Assembly (NCBI GenBank): GCA_029251465.1
Contig: JAQXDI010000081.1
Location: 1 to 60,709, forward strand
From: Ascidiaceihabitans sp.
GTDB taxonomy: Bacteria > Pseudomonadota > Alphaproteobacteria > Rhodobacterales > Rhodobacteraceae
Direction: 5' to 3'
DNA length: 60,709 nt
The notes beneath the pieces are model-generated. The model did no database searches. It was not told where the DNA came from and saw nothing but the letters and a program-made list of their open reading frames with translations. Within the stretch, counting starts at the first letter, position 1; every line of letters starts with the position of its first letter. Below, piece after piece: positions 16,345-25,793 of this stretch. Made by a program: the position numbers and the translations under genes.

Positions 16345-17703
16345 TTAACGTGCAGGGAGCAAGAACAGTGCGAGATCCGGCACCAACGCAACCAAGAACC
16401 ACGTGCTGATCAAAGCGATCAGGTAGGGCACTGTGTAGCGCAGAAGTCGGAAATACGGCACGCCCGTCACACCAGACGCCACGTATAGGTTCAACCCGTA
16501 AGGTGGTGTGATAAAGCCGATCGATGCACCCACAAGGAAGATCACCGAGAAGTGGATCGGATCAACCCCAACGGACACCGCAATCGGAGCCAAGATCGGA
16601 GCAAGAATGATCGTCACTGGCAGGGATTCCAGAATCATCCCTGTCACGAACACAATCAACATCGACGTGAACAGAACCGCATAGTACCCGCCCATACCGG
16701 TTACGAATTCGCCGATGAATTCCTTGGCCCCCAAGGATGACATGACCTGTTGCATCGCCACAGAGATCGCGATGAGCGGCACCAAAATACCCGTGATTTG
16801 TGCAGAACGGGAAACGATCTGCGGCAAGCTCATCAACGTGAAGCCTTTGACCACCAACATAGAGGCGACTGATTTGTCCTCGATGTTCGTGTTCTCGTCT
16901 TCGCCCATGATTTTGTTCAGCGGATAGCACAGCAAGCCGATGAAGATACAAACGCCAACTGTGACACCAGCCGCTTCGGTCGGTGACGCGCGGCCTGTGT
17001 AGATGCACCACAGCACCAGACCGATTGCGAAGAAACCCAACCATGCGCCGATGGCTGTCTTGATAACCCGCGACAGCGACAGCTTGATCAGGTAACCCCA
17101 GCCGTTGATCGTGCAGATGATAAATGCCGCCGTCATCATCGCCAGAACCATCAAGGCCCCCGGTACGATGCCCGCGATAAACAGATCCGAGATCGGCAGG
17201 TTCAGCAAAAAGCCGTAAACGATAAAGATGATCGACGGTGGGATAATGATCCCCACAGTACCGCCCGCAGCAGCAGTCGCCGCCGAGAACCGTTCGTCGT
17301 AACCGCCTTTGACCATTTCAGGATGCAGCATCGAACCGATGGTTGCAGTCGTCGCCGAGTTCGAACCCGAGATCGCTGCAAACAGGCCGCAAGCCGCAAT
17401 GGACGCCATAGAAAGACCGCCACGCAACCACCCCAAGCAGGAGTAGGCAAAATCCGATAATCGTCTGGCAATTCCCGACTGGTTGATCAAATCCCCCGTC
17501 AAAATGAACAGCGGCATCGCCAGCAAGGCAAAGCCTTTGTTAAACACGTTCAGCAGTTCGTTGCCCGTATTGTCCAGCGGCAAGCCAATGACAAAGCTAC
17601 AGCCGATCACCCAGTAAAAGATGACCAAAAGAACCGGTGTGCCAAGCATAAACAGCATTGTCACACCAATTGAAATAGGCGTAATCCACGTTGCATCGGT
17701 CAT
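16345..17703 (-). CDS. dctM: TRAP transporter large permease (DctM), system 1
   Basis: A 452-aa inner-membrane protein of the DctM/SiaM family, which carries the solute channel of tripartite ATP-independent periplasmic transporters. It has a dozen or so hydrophobic segments and typical glycine-rich signature loops (GGLSMASIAACGLFAAISGSN; GGTVGIIIPPSIIFIVYG). Its ATG overlaps the stop of the small permease gene by one base (TGATG), indicating translational coupling. Substrate class unknown; the Tat-exported binding protein of this operon is the better clue. Confidence 0.93.
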   Translation of the reverse strand: MTDATWITPISIGVTMLFMLGTPVLLVIFYWVIGCSFVIGLPLDNTGNELLNVFNKGFALLAMPLFILTGDLINQSGIARRLSDFAYSCLGWLRGGLSMASIAACGLFAAISGSNSATTATIGSMLHPEMVKGGYDERFSAATAAAGGTVGIIIPPSIIFIVYGFLLNLPISDLFIAGIVPGALMVLAMMTAAFIICTINGWGYLIKLSLSRVIKTAIGAWLGFFAIGLVLWCIYTGRASPTEAAGVTVGVCIFIGLLCYPLNKIMGEDENTNIEDKSVASMLVVKGFTLMSLPQIVSRSAQITGILVPLIAISVAMQQVMSSLGAKEFIGEFVTGMGGYYAVLFTSMLIVFVTGMILESLPVTIILAPILAPIAVSVGVDPIHFSVIFLVGASIGFITPPYGLNLYVASGVTGVPYFRLLRYTVPYLIALISTWFLVALVPDLALFLLPAR

Positions 17704-18371
17704 CAGACATCTCCCCCGATAACGGCTTGTTTGATGATGGGTTCGCCAGCCTTGTAGTTGCCCCAGTCTTCAAGCCAGTTGCCAACCACGCGGCCGGACA
17801 TCAAAATAAACGCAATTGGAACAGTAATGTAGAACCACCATTTCATTGTGTCATCAACGCCGTCGACCATTTGAAAGTTCTGGGCAGACAGTACCGTAAA
17901 GCGAAGCGAAGTTGTGATCGCCAGCAAGCAAAAGCCGAGCCACAAAACTGTGTCCATCGTCAAAACGCTCATCTGGTTGCGCGGATTCATCTTTGAGCGG
18001 AATTCGCTGAAACTAAGGTGCGTGCGCAATTTCACGTTATACGAACACGCGAACCACGCCATAATCATGAAAAGAAACGGCGGGACGGTTGTTGATCCAG
18101 ACCATTGGCTGTTGAACACAAACCGGTCGATCACGCCCCAAAAGATGATTGCTGCGATCAACATATACATGATCACGGCCACGCTGCGTTCTAAATGACG
18201 TTCGATAAAAGGAACGAAGTTGAACAGGAAATGCGCTAAAATACCACCAAACAGTGTCACCACAGCACTAAACAACCACATTCCATCCTTTTTGAATGCC
18301 GTTGTCATTTCCCATGGATCGCCGGATGCAATGGCAGGTAGTACTGACCACGCTTCGGACAAAATCGACAT
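17703..18371 (-). CDS. dctQ: TRAP transporter small permease (DctQ), system 1
   Basis: A 222-aa membrane protein with about four to five hydrophobic helices, longer than the usual 160-180 aa. Position between the binding-protein and large-permease genes and the one-base overlap with the latter identify it as DctQ. The central segment WSGSTTVPPFLFMIMAWFACSYN replaces the more usual sequence, so similarity to better-known DctQ proteins is low, as is normal for this fast-evolving subunit. Confidence 0.85.
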   Translation of the reverse strand: MSILSEAWSVLPAIASGDPWEMTTAFKKDGMWLFSAVVTLFGGILAHFLFNFVPFIERHLERSVAVIMYMLIAAIIFWGVIDRFVFNSQWSGSTTVPPFLFMIMAWFACSYNVKLRTHLSFSEFRSKMNPRNQMSVLTMDTVLWLGFCLLAITTSLRFTVLSAQNFQMVDGVDDTMKWWFYITVPIAFILMSGRVVGNWLEDWGNYKAGEPIIKQAVIGGDV

Positions 18372-18431
18372 AAAGTAAATCCCCTTTTTCTGGCATTCAG
18401 TCGCGTTTTGAAGGCCTGCGTCTTTTTGTTG

Positions 18432-18465
18432 AAAAAAAAAGCCGACCCGCGTTTTGCGGATCGGC
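18432..18465 (-). terminator. Intra-operon terminator/attenuator after dctP 1
   Basis: On the minus strand GCCGATCCGC and GCGGGTCGGC form a 10-bp stem (one wobble) with a short A-rich loop, followed by nine T. This is a textbook intrinsic terminator placed between the binding-protein gene and the permease genes. It probably lets the binding protein be made in excess over the membrane subunits. Confidence 0.85.
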
Positions 18466-18485
18466 CCAAAACTAACCTAAATAGA

Positions 18486-19718
18486 TTAGCCTTTCCACCA
18501 GCGACGTGGTTCAACATTTTCTGGCAACGTGTCTGCAGAAATTGTGCGCACTTCGTCGTAGATTTCTTGGTACGTGTCGCGTCCACCGGACCAACCGTTC
18601 AAGCGCTCGCGCCATTCTTCCCACAGCTGTGGTTGGAACTCAGGAGAGCACATTTCTTCGGCTTTCTTGATCTCTGCGTCGGACAAGAATGCGTTACGCA
18701 CGTTGTTCTGGGCAAAGATTGTGCCTGGAAGCTGTGGATCGGACTGACCAACAGTTTTCACCAGCGCCGCTTCGTTGGCTGCTTGAACGTGAACCTGTGC
18801 GAGGTAGGAAGATTCCATAACCGCGTCTTGCAGTTCGCCGCCCAGACCGTCGAACACAGACGCGTTCATGGACGTGGCTTCCGTACCGCAGAAGAAGTTC
18901 AAGTGAACAGACTGCGAAACAACCGGAGACATGTTGGCGTATGCAACCGCAGATGCCCATGTTTCCGCACCATCGATCAGGCCTTGCTTCAGACCGTCAA
19001 GTGTTTCTTCCCATGCAACCGGAACCGGGTTCAGGTTCAAAGCTTTCATCGCGATGCGACCCAGCTGCGTACCTGTAACGCGGTTTTTCGTGCCTGCGAG
19101 TTGCTCAACAGATGTCACTGTTTCTTTGTCTTCCCACTTCAGACCCAACTGGATCCCACGCAATTCAGCGTGTGAGAACAACAACTTCAGACCGTGACGC
19201 TTTTCGTACGGCTCACGCAGCAAGGCAGCTGACGCAGGCGAATACAAGAAGTGGTATTGGTCAGCGCGGTTACGGAACATGTATGCATAGTCCAACACGT
19301 TCAAGTAAGGTGCACCACCCGCAGAGTTCTGTGTAGAGGCCGCATAGATATCAACGATACCTTGCTGGGCTTTTTCTACGCAGGATGTTTGACCGCAGAT
19401 TTGGTTGTCGCCGATAAATTCAACGCGAATTTCACCGTCTGTACGTGCTTCTAGGTCACGTGCAAATTCCAACGCGCCGGCGCGTTCGATCAACAAGTTG
19501 CGAGCGTTAAAGCCGGCAGCGCCAAATTTCAGCGTGTGTTTCGCTGGTTTTGCAAAGCGCTTTTCGTAGGTTGATTCAGCTGCAGATGCCAAGTTGGCCA
19601 AGCTCATCGCCCCACCAAAACCACCCGCCGCCATGAGCGTGCTGCTCATACCGTAACGGCCAGCTACACGGAACAGATCGCGGCGCGACATATTCCCCAG
19701 CTTATTGTTAATAGACAT
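18486..19718 (-). CDS. dctP: TRAP solute-binding protein (DctP), system 1, Tat signal
   Basis: A 410-aa DctP-family periplasmic binding protein. The N-terminus carries a twin-arginine motif (SRRDLFRVAG) and a hydrophobic stretch ending near ASA at about residue 50, so it is probably exported folded by Tat, which is unusual beside the Sec signals of the other two DctP proteins here. The ligand domain shows the family pattern around RVTGTQLGR, where an Arg normally binds the substrate carboxylate. The start at 19718 has GGGAGG 8 nt upstream. It heads an operon with dctQ and dctM and is divergent from a GMC oxidoreductase gene. Confidence 0.9.
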   Translation of the reverse strand: MSINNKLGNMSRRDLFRVAGRYGMSSTLMAAGGFGGAMSLANLASAAESTYEKRFAKPAKHTLKFGAAGFNARNLLIERAGALEFARDLEARTDGEIRVEFIGDNQICGQTSCVEKAQQGIVDIYAASTQNSAGGAPYLNVLDYAYMFRNRADQYHFLYSPASAALLREPYEKRHGLKLLFSHAELRGIQLGLKWEDKETVTSVEQLAGTKNRVTGTQLGRIAMKALNLNPVPVAWEETLDGLKQGLIDGAETWASAVAYANMSPVVSQSVHLNFFCGTEATSMNASVFDGLGGELQDAVMESSYLAQVHVQAANEAALVKTVGQSDPQLPGTIFAQNNVRNAFLSDAEIKKAEEMCSPEFQPQLWEEWRERLNGWSGGRDTYQEIYDEVRTISADTLPENVEPRRWWKG

Positions 19719-19827
19719 GACAATTTCCTCCCTTATGTCAATTATTGAGACTTTTTGTTTCAAAAAACTGTAGTATGACAAATCCAATCTGTATAGTGTT
19801 AAATCGAACCAACGAGAGGATATTTTT

Positions 19828-21423
19828 GTGGAAGCGGACTTTATCGTAGTGGGCGCAGGCTCTGCGGGCTGCGTTTTGGCCAACCGGCTCAGCGCTAACC
19901 CCAAGCACAAAGTGATTCTACTAGAGGCAGGCGGTCGTGACCTGAACCCTTGGATTCACATTCCTGTCGGCTACTTTAAAACGATCCATAACCCCAACGT
20001 TGACTGGTGCTACAAAACCGAACCCGATCCTGGTCTGAACGGTCGCTCTATTGAATGGCCCCGCGGCAAGGTTTTGGGCGGTTCGTCCTCTCTGAATGGC
20101 TTGCTGTACGTCCGTGGTCAGAGCCAAGACTATGACCGTTGGGCGCAAATGGGCAATAGTGGATGGTCTTGGGACGATGTCTTGCCCCTGTTCAAAAAGG
20201 CAGAAAAGAACGAACGCGGCGCTGACGACTACCATGGCGACCAAGGGCCCCTGTCCGTTTCCAACATGCGTATCCAGCGCCCGATCACCGACGCATGGGT
20301 CGCCGCAGCCCAAGCCGCCGGCTACCCGTTTAACCCCGATTATAACGGCGAAACCCAAGAAGGCGTTGGCTTTTTCCAGCTGACATCGAAAAACGGGCGG
20401 CGCTGTTCGACGGCTGTAGCCTACCTTAATCCAGCAAAAAGCCGTGACAACCTGACCATCATCACCCATGCGCAGGTTCAAAAGGTAAACATCGAAAACG
20501 GTGTCGCAACAGGCGTCACCTACAAGGACCGCGCAGGCCGCGATCACGTGGTCAAAGCAGGTCGCGAGGTGATTCTGTCCGGCGGGTCCATCAACTCCCC
20601 CCAGATTTTGATGCTGTCGGGTGTGGGCGAGGCAGCCCAGCTTCAGGAACACGGCATCGAGGTCAAAAACGACCTGCACGGTGTTGGCAAAAACATGCAA
20701 GATCACCTGCAAGCGCGCCTTGTCTACAAGACCAATGAACCGACCCTGAACAACGAGGTCAGCAGCCTGTTTGGCCAAGCCAAGATCGCGCTCAAGTATG
20801 CGATGTTCCGTGCCGGTCCCATGACAATGGCCGCGAGCCTTGCGACCGGTTTCATGAAAACCCGCGAAGATCTGGAAACACCGGACATTCAGTTCCACGT
20901 GCAACCGCTTTCGGCAGAAAACCCGGGCAAAGGCGCTGACAAGTTCTCGGCCTTCACCATGTCCGTGTGCCAATTGCGCCCTGAAAGCCGCGGAGAGATT
21001 CGGCTAAAAAGCGCAGATGGCAAGGTTTATCCCAATATCATCCCGAACTATCTGGCGACCGAAACCGATTGCCGCACCGTGGTGGCAGGCGTGAATATCG
21101 CGCGCACAATCGCCAAACACGCGCCGTTGAAATCCAAGATTTCCGAAGAATTCCGCCCCAACCCCAGCCTTGATATCGAAGACTATGACGCGACCCTCGA
21201 TTGGGCCCGCAACAACACAGCGTCGATCTATCATCCGACCGGCACCTGCAAGATGGGGTCTGGCACCGACGCCGTTGTGGACGCAAAACTGCGCGTGCAT
21301 GGGGTCAAAGGACTGCGCGTCGCAGATTGTTCGATCATGCCCGAAATCGTATCGGGCAACACCAACGCACCTGCGATCATGATTGGCGAAAACTGCTCCA
21401 AAATGATTTTGGCCGACCTCTAG
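19828..21423 (+). CDS. GMC-family FAD oxidoreductase (choline dehydrogenase-like)
   Basis: A 531-aa glucose-methanol-choline oxidoreductase that starts with GTG at 19828, preceded by GAGAGGA at 7 nt. The ADP-binding motif [15 protein letters not shown] lies at residues 7-21, the FAD motif [12 protein letters not shown] near 80-91, GMC signature 2 at GGSINSPQ, and the catalytic His and Asn near the C-terminus in [10 protein letters not shown] and SGNTNAP. It oxidises an alcohol to an aldehyde and donates electrons to an acceptor or oxygen. The family includes choline dehydrogenase (BetA) and alkanol dehydrogenases, and the substrate cannot be set from sequence. Divergent from TRAP operon 1, it probably acts on the solute that system imports. 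Confidence 0.88.
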   Translation: MEADFIVVGAGSAGCVLANRLSANPKHKVILLEAGGRDLNPWIHIPVGYFKTIHNPNVDWCYKTEPDPGLNGRSIEWPRGKVLGGSSSLNGLLYVRGQSQDYDRWAQMGNSGWSWDDVLPLFKKAEKNERGADDYHGDQGPLSVSNMRIQRPITDAWVAAAQAAGYPFNPDYNGETQEGVGFFQLTSKNGRRCSTAVAYLNPAKSRDNLTIITHAQVQKVNIENGVATGVTYKDRAGRDHVVKAGREVILSGGSINSPQILMLSGVGEAAQLQEHGIEVKNDLHGVGKNMQDHLQARLVYKTNEPTLNNEVSSLFGQAKIALKYAMFRAGPMTMAASLATGFMKTREDLETPDIQFHVQPLSAENPGKGADKFSAFTMSVCQLRPESRGEIRLKSADGKVYPNIIPNYLATETDCRTVVAGVNIARTIAKHAPLKSKISEEFRPNPSLDIEDYDATLDWARNNTASIYHPTGTCKMGSGTDAVVDAKLRVHGVKGLRVADCSIMPEIVSGNTNAPAIMIGENCSKMILADL

Positions 21424-21461
21424 CGGCGAAAATCCGTTCAAGACCTTCGAAAAGAACGTAA

Positions 21462-21486
21462 GTGGCAGTCCAAATCGGGCTGCCAC
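21462..21486 (+). terminator. Hairpin after the GMC oxidoreductase gene
   Basis: GTGGCAGTCC and GGGCTGCCAC form a 10-bp stem (one wobble) with a 5-nt loop, followed by a T-containing stretch (attgcgtttt). It lies 39 bp after the GMC stop codon and before the rhodanese gene. Confidence 0.65.
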
Positions 21487-21550
21487 ATTGCGTTTTGCCT
21501 GCTGGTTCATAACTATCGATCTTTCATAGCGATCAAATGGAGCCCCGCGC

Positions 21551-21940
21551 ATGAAAACCTCAAAAGACTACATGGCCGAAGCAAACGCTGTTGTCCCGCG
21601 CCTAAGCTGCGAAGACGCGATTGCCGCCCAAGCCAATGCCAGCGGCGTGTTTGTAGATGTGCGCGACAGCGCCGCGATTGCTGTCGCTGGCACCATTCAG
21701 GGCGCCCATCACATTCCGCGCGGCATGCTTGAATTCATCGCAGATCGCGAAAGCGGTGCGCACAACCCCGCCCTAAGCAGTGCGGAGGCGATCTATGTGG
21801 TCTGTGCAGCTGGCGGTCAGGCGGCATTGGCTGGCAAGACCCTGAGGGACATGGGCTACGAAAACGTCTTTAACATCGGCGGTGTCGGCCCTTGGGCACA
21901 AGCAGGCGGACCGACGCAGCCTGCCCCGTCAAAAAGCTAG
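21551..21940 (+). CDS. Rhodanese-like domain protein
   Basis: A 129-aa single-domain rhodanese homologue. The active-site loop is CAAGGQAALAGKTL: the nucleophilic Cys is kept, but the position usually held by Arg (C-x4-R in many single-domain members, for example CASGGRS) is Gln. This may alter sulfur-acceptor preference or mean a regulatory role. The conserved VFVDVRDS start and the IQGAHHIPRGMLEF segment are present. It stands alone between two hairpins, downstream of the GMC gene, with no clear metabolic partner. Cytosolic; no signal peptide. Confidence 0.85.
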   Translation: MKTSKDYMAEANAVVPRLSCEDAIAAQANASGVFVDVRDSAAIAVAGTIQGAHHIPRGMLEFIADRESGAHNPALSSAEAIYVVCAAGGQAALAGKTLRDMGYENVFNIGGVGPWAQAGGPTQPAPSKS

Positions 21941-22374
21941 GCCCAAGCGGTTCTTTGGCTTAGGCAAATCGCTCCGCGCGGTGGTGTTTGGACCAATCTT
22001 TGCATCTTTCCCCTGATTCATGCAGCTGTGCATCAGGGGGCATTTCACAGCGCATATTTCGAAAACAGCGGTTTTGGCCAAAAAACTTGACCAAAATGGC
22101 AAATTCATTTGCACACTTACAGTTTCTTTTTTCCAATAATTTCATCACCCTAGATCGCCGCATACCCAATACCACGTAGACGGCGGCAGATTCTAAAGCC
22201 TTGCCAAGAGTATTAACGCTGGTGGACAGTTTTGTGACATCATTCAGGTGCTGCCTGTAGACAGAGCAATAATGTATACGCTAACCTATACATTATTGGG
22301 GGATACGGTTTGACCAATCAAGCCAAATCGTCTGACGAAGCGGCCGCAAAGGCCATCCTAGGGAGGAAAACAAT
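21941..22374. other. 434-bp gene-free regulatory region before TRAP operon 2
   Basis: No gene is supported. It holds a hairpin with arms CCCCTGAT and ATCAGGGG (22010-22039), a strong 12-bp inverted repeat at 22267-22298 (listed separately) and an AGGGAGGA ribosome-binding site just before the dctP ATG at 22375. It is visibly AT-richer than the flanking genes, as expected of a promoter region. Confidence 0.6.
22267..22298. promoter_or_regulatory. Perfect 12-bp inverted repeat, likely operator
   Basis: CAATAATGTATA and TATACATTATTG are exact reverse complements around an 8-bp spacer. The site ends 76 bp before the TRAP operon 2 start codon and contains GTATA/TATAC half-sites like those of GntR-type repressors. 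No regulator gene lies beside this operon, so the cognate protein would be encoded elsewhere or be one of the GntR/IclR proteins in the window. Confidence 0.75.
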
Positions 22375-23415
22375 ATGAAAACCAACTTTATCGCGACAGC
22401 CGTCGCAGTGACCATTGCCGCCGGAGCTGCCTCGGCGCAGGACACGATTGAAATGACATCGTCATTCCCGTCCAGCTTGCCAATTCTGGGCACTGCGTCA
22501 GTAGACTTTAAGGACCGTTTGAATTCGATCTCGTCCGAAGTACAAATCGAACACTTCGATCCGGGCAAATTGGTTCCAACACTCGAAGCGCTTGATGCGG
22601 TATCCAGTGGGTCCGTTGACGCAGCCTTTGCGACATCCGGTTACTGGCAGGGCAAAATCACATCTGCATCGCTGTTTGCTGCTGTTCCGTTTGGCCCAGA
22701 GGCCGGCGAATTCATGGGCTGGATCCTGTATGATGACGGCCAGGAATTGTGGCAGGGCATGTATGACAACGCAGGCTACGACGTAAAAGTCATGCCATGC
22801 GGGATCATCGCGCCAGAAACATCCGGCTGGTTCAAAAACGAAATCAATGGCGTCGAAGACCTTGAAGGTCTGAACATGCGCTTCTTTGGTTTGGGTGCCG
22901 AAGTCATGCAGCGTTTGGGCGTGTCCACGTCCCTGCTGGGGGCCGGCGACATTTTCCCGGCACTTGAGCGTGGCGCGATTGATGCGACTGAATTCTCCAT
23001 GCCGCGGATCGACTCGCGTCTTGGGTTCCACAAGATCGCCAAATACAACTACTTCCCCGGCTGGCACCAGCCATCCACCTTGTTCGAACTGATCGTCAAC
23101 GTCGACGTTTGGGACGGTCTGTCCGAGCGCGCTCAAGCGCAAATCCAGACGGCTTGCTTGGCCAACGTGACCACATCACTGGCCGAAGGCGAAGCAACGA
23201 ACTATGCGGCCATGGTTGATAACACCGAAAACAACGGCGTTAAAATCAAGCAGTGGTCCCCGGAAATGCTGGAACTGTTTGAATCCACATGGAACGAAGT
23301 TGCAGCAGAACTGGCAGCAGAGGACGAATACTTTGCCAAAGTTTGGGCTGATCTAGCTGAGTACCGTGCGGGCTATAAAATCTGGTCCAACAACATCTAC
23401 CTGCCGCGTAAATAA
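22375..23415 (+). CDS. dctP: TRAP solute-binding protein (DctP), system 2
   Basis: A 346-aa DctP-family periplasmic binding protein with a Sec signal peptide (hydrophobic core IATAVAVTIAAGAA, cleavage expected at ASA-Q near residue 22). The family pattern is seen around GLNMRFFGLGAEVMQRLG, which holds the expected ligand-binding Arg, and in the later ATEFSMPRID segment. A strong AGGGAGGA ribosome-binding site precedes the ATG. It heads an operon with dctQ, dctM, an aldehyde dehydrogenase and an SDR, so the imported solute is probably oxidised by those enzymes. Confidence 0.92.
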   Translation: MKTNFIATAVAVTIAAGAASAQDTIEMTSSFPSSLPILGTASVDFKDRLNSISSEVQIEHFDPGKLVPTLEALDAVSSGSVDAAFATSGYWQGKITSASLFAAVPFGPEAGEFMGWILYDDGQELWQGMYDNAGYDVKVMPCGIIAPETSGWFKNEINGVEDLEGLNMRFFGLGAEVMQRLGVSTSLLGAGDIFPALERGAIDATEFSMPRIDSRLGFHKIAKYNYFPGWHQPSTLFELIVNVDVWDGLSERAQAQIQTACLANVTTSLAEGEATNYAAMVDNTENNGVKIKQWSPEMLELFESTWNEVAAELAAEDEYFAKVWADLAEYRAGYKIWSNNIYLPRK

Positions 23416-23434
23416 CAGCGCTGAGGCATAAAAC

Positions 23435-23466
23435 AAAGGGCGGCATCCACATCGGTGCCGCCCTTT
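23435..23466 (+). terminator. Intra-operon hairpin after dctP 2
   Basis: AAAGGGCGGCA and TGCCGCCCTTT form a perfect 11-bp stem with a 10-nt loop, between the binding-protein gene and the permease genes. The terminal TTT is followed by GACAC, so termination should be partial; mRNA 3'-end stabilisation of the dctP part is an alternative role. Confidence 0.8.
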
Positions 23467-23490
23467 GACACTGGGCAAGAGGACTTGGGC

Positions 23491-24291
23491 ATGACAGACG
23501 CACCGCAAACAGCAACAGGCGAAACGCTCACCGTTGAAACGGTTCTAACGATCACTGATCCGGGCGAGGTTGATCGCGACAAGCACGGGATCATCGATCG
23601 GTTGGTGATCAACGTCGGCAACGTCGTGGCTTGGGCCTTTCCGCTGCTGATGGTCGCGATTGTGGCGCAGGTGTTTTTGCGCGGGAATGGTCACAACCAA
23701 GCATGGCTGGACGATGCGCAGTGGTGGATTTACGGCGTCGCAATGCTGACGGCCTTTGGTTATGCGATCACCACGTCATCCCACGTGCGCGTCGATATTT
23801 TACACGAACATTACAGCCCCGAGAAAAAGGCCCGCATCGAGGTGTTTGCCATTGGCTGGCTGTTGATGCCCTTCATCGGCATTATGACCGATGTGCTGTT
23901 TCACTACGCCTACACCTCGGTCATCGCAGGCGAAGGATCAGACAGCCCGAACGGATTGCACCGCTTGTATTTGCTCAAAGCGTCGCTGCCGATCTTGTTC
24001 CTGCTGGCGGGCTTGGCGTCTTATGCGACCCTCATGCGGAACTTGAAACAGTACAGCCCCGCGCGCTTGCATCACGTGATCGTGGCAATGCTGCCGATGG
24101 CGGTTTTTCTGGCATGGCGGCTGGTGGTCTACATTCTGTACTGGATCATCTACCTCACCAATTCCGACATCAAGGCACGCCGCATCCTGCGCGAGCCTAT
24201 CTTTGAATACGCCCTGTTGATGGCCATCGCGTTGGTCGCTGTGCTCTTCGTCATCGGTTATCTGCGCAACCGCACCAACGCAAAGGGCTGA
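23491..24291 (+). CDS. dctQ: TRAP transporter small permease (DctQ), system 2
   Basis: A 266-aa membrane protein with about six hydrophobic segments, clearly larger than a typical DctQ. Its extended N-terminal (about 45 residues before the first helix) and C-terminal regions match the long DctQ class often paired with large DctM proteins. The segment HNQAWLDDAQWWIYGVAMLTAFGYA is the usual conserved DctQ core. The start at 23491 is chosen because an earlier in-frame ATG lies inside the preceding hairpin; AAGAGGA is about 10 nt upstream. Confidence 0.85.
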   Translation: MTDAPQTATGETLTVETVLTITDPGEVDRDKHGIIDRLVINVGNVVAWAFPLLMVAIVAQVFLRGNGHNQAWLDDAQWWIYGVAMLTAFGYAITTSSHVRVDILHEHYSPEKKARIEVFAIGWLLMPFIGIMTDVLFHYAYTSVIAGEGSDSPNGLHRLYLLKASLPILFLLAGLASYATLMRNLKQYSPARLHHVIVAMLPMAVFLAWRLVVYILYWIIYLTNSDIKARRILREPIFEYALLMAIALVAVLFVIGYLRNRTNAKG

Positions 24292-24296
24292 TCCAC

Positions 24297-25742
24297 ATGC
24301 AACTGTTATCTCTCATTAATTTCCTGACTTTGAACGAATGGCTGGTATTGGTAATGTTCATTGTCTTTGTGACCATGCTGTTTCGCGGCATTCCGGTAGC
24401 ATATGCGCTGGTTGGCGTATCGCTGGTGTTTATCGTGCTTGCGATGTTTGTGCTGGATCCGGCCAAGGATGCCCTGCGCGAGGTCATCGAATATGACGAC
24501 ACGCGGATATCGTTCAAGAAACTGGGCGCAAATGCTGGTCGCTTCTTTGGTGGGGTCATCAAGAATCCGGTCTTGGTCGCCTTGCCGATGTTCATCTTTA
24601 TGGGGCTGATGCTGGATCAATCAGGTGTGGCGCAACGGATGATGAAATCCATGCAGGTGCTGTTTGGTGCGCTGCGGGGCGGGCTGGCCCTGTCTGTCAT
24701 GCTGATCGGGATCATTCTTGCGGCCTCAACCGGTGTCATCGGGGCATCCGTCGTGTTGCTTGGCGTGATGGGTTTGCCGACAATGATGGCGCAGGGATAC
24801 TCCAAGCCTATCGCCACGGGCACCATCGCCGCATCGGGCACCTTGGGGATTTTGATCCCGCCGTCGATCATGCTGGTGATCATGTCAGACCAACTGGCCA
24901 TCAGCCTTGGTGATTTGTTCATGGGCGCACTGTTTCCCGGACTGTTGCTCGGCGCGCTCTACATCACGTTCATTGTTGTCTATGGCCTGATCAGCCCAAA
25001 ATCCATGCCGGTCCCTGCAGATCGCGAACCGGTCACCATGGCAATTGTGCTCGAGGTCCTGCTGTCGGTACTGCCCCCCATGGCGCTGATCCTTGTCGTG
25101 CTTGGCTCGATTTTCTTCGGGTTCGCAACCCCGACCGAAGCATCAGGCCTTGGCGCACTCGGTGCGATGGTGCTGGCGATTTTGAACCGCAAGCTGAACT
25201 TCAAAGTGTTCAAGGATGTGATGCGTCAAACGCTTAACACCTCGGGCTACATTGTCGGCATTTTCATCGCGGCGAATTTCTTTGCCTACGTTCTGCGTCT
25301 GTATGGCGGTGACGAAATCATCGAACACATGATCGCGGGTTCCTTCGAAAACCCCTACATGATCGTCGTGTTTATCCTGTTCATCGTGTTCCTGCTGGGG
25401 TTCTTGCTGGACTGGATCGAAATCACGCTGATCATCATGCCGCTGGTTTTGCCAGTGGTGTCGGGCCTTGCGATCGCCGTGGACGGGTTCGGTGTGGTCG
25501 ACAACCCCGAGGTCGTCTGGTTCGCCATTCTGGTCGCCGTCACCTTGCAAACCTCGTTCCTGACACCGCCTGTAGGCTTTGCGTTGTTCTACCTAAAAGG
25601 CGTCTGCCCGCCCGGCGTGACCTTGGGCCACATCTATCGCGGCGTAGTTCCATTTGTGTTGTTGCAATTGTTCGGGCTGTTCATAGTATTCGAGTTCCCG
25701 TGGCTCGTGACATGGTTGCCAGCAATCGCTTACGCGAATTAA
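24297..25742 (+). CDS. dctM: TRAP transporter large permease (DctM), system 2
   Basis: A 481-aa DctM-family channel subunit with many transmembrane segments. It starts 5 bp after dctQ. Signature glycine-rich loops are seen (GGLALSVMLIGIILAAST; GTLGILIPPSIMLVIMSD). An insertion of about 35 mostly polar residues after the second helix (around residues 55-90, including EVIEYDDTRISFKKLG) is characteristic of the long DctM class. Together with the long DctQ this suggests the mannitol/chloroaromatic or 2-keto acid type rather than the C4-dicarboxylate type, but that is inference. Confidence 0.92.
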   Translation: MQLLSLINFLTLNEWLVLVMFIVFVTMLFRGIPVAYALVGVSLVFIVLAMFVLDPAKDALREVIEYDDTRISFKKLGANAGRFFGGVIKNPVLVALPMFIFMGLMLDQSGVAQRMMKSMQVLFGALRGGLALSVMLIGIILAASTGVIGASVVLLGVMGLPTMMAQGYSKPIATGTIAASGTLGILIPPSIMLVIMSDQLAISLGDLFMGALFPGLLLGALYITFIVVYGLISPKSMPVPADREPVTMAIVLEVLLSVLPPMALILVVLGSIFFGFATPTEASGLGALGAMVLAILNRKLNFKVFKDVMRQTLNTSGYIVGIFIAANFFAYVLRLYGGDEIIEHMIAGSFENPYMIVVFILFIVFLLGFLLDWIEITLIIMPLVLPVVSGLAIAVDGFGVVDNPEVVWFAILVAVTLQTSFLTPPVGFALFYLKGVCPPGVTLGHIYRGVVPFVLLQLFGLFIVFEFPWLVTWLPAIAYAN

Positions 25743-25793
25743 ACTAGGGGCCAGCAGTAACGCTGGCCCTCATAGTTTCAGGACGTTTTACGT

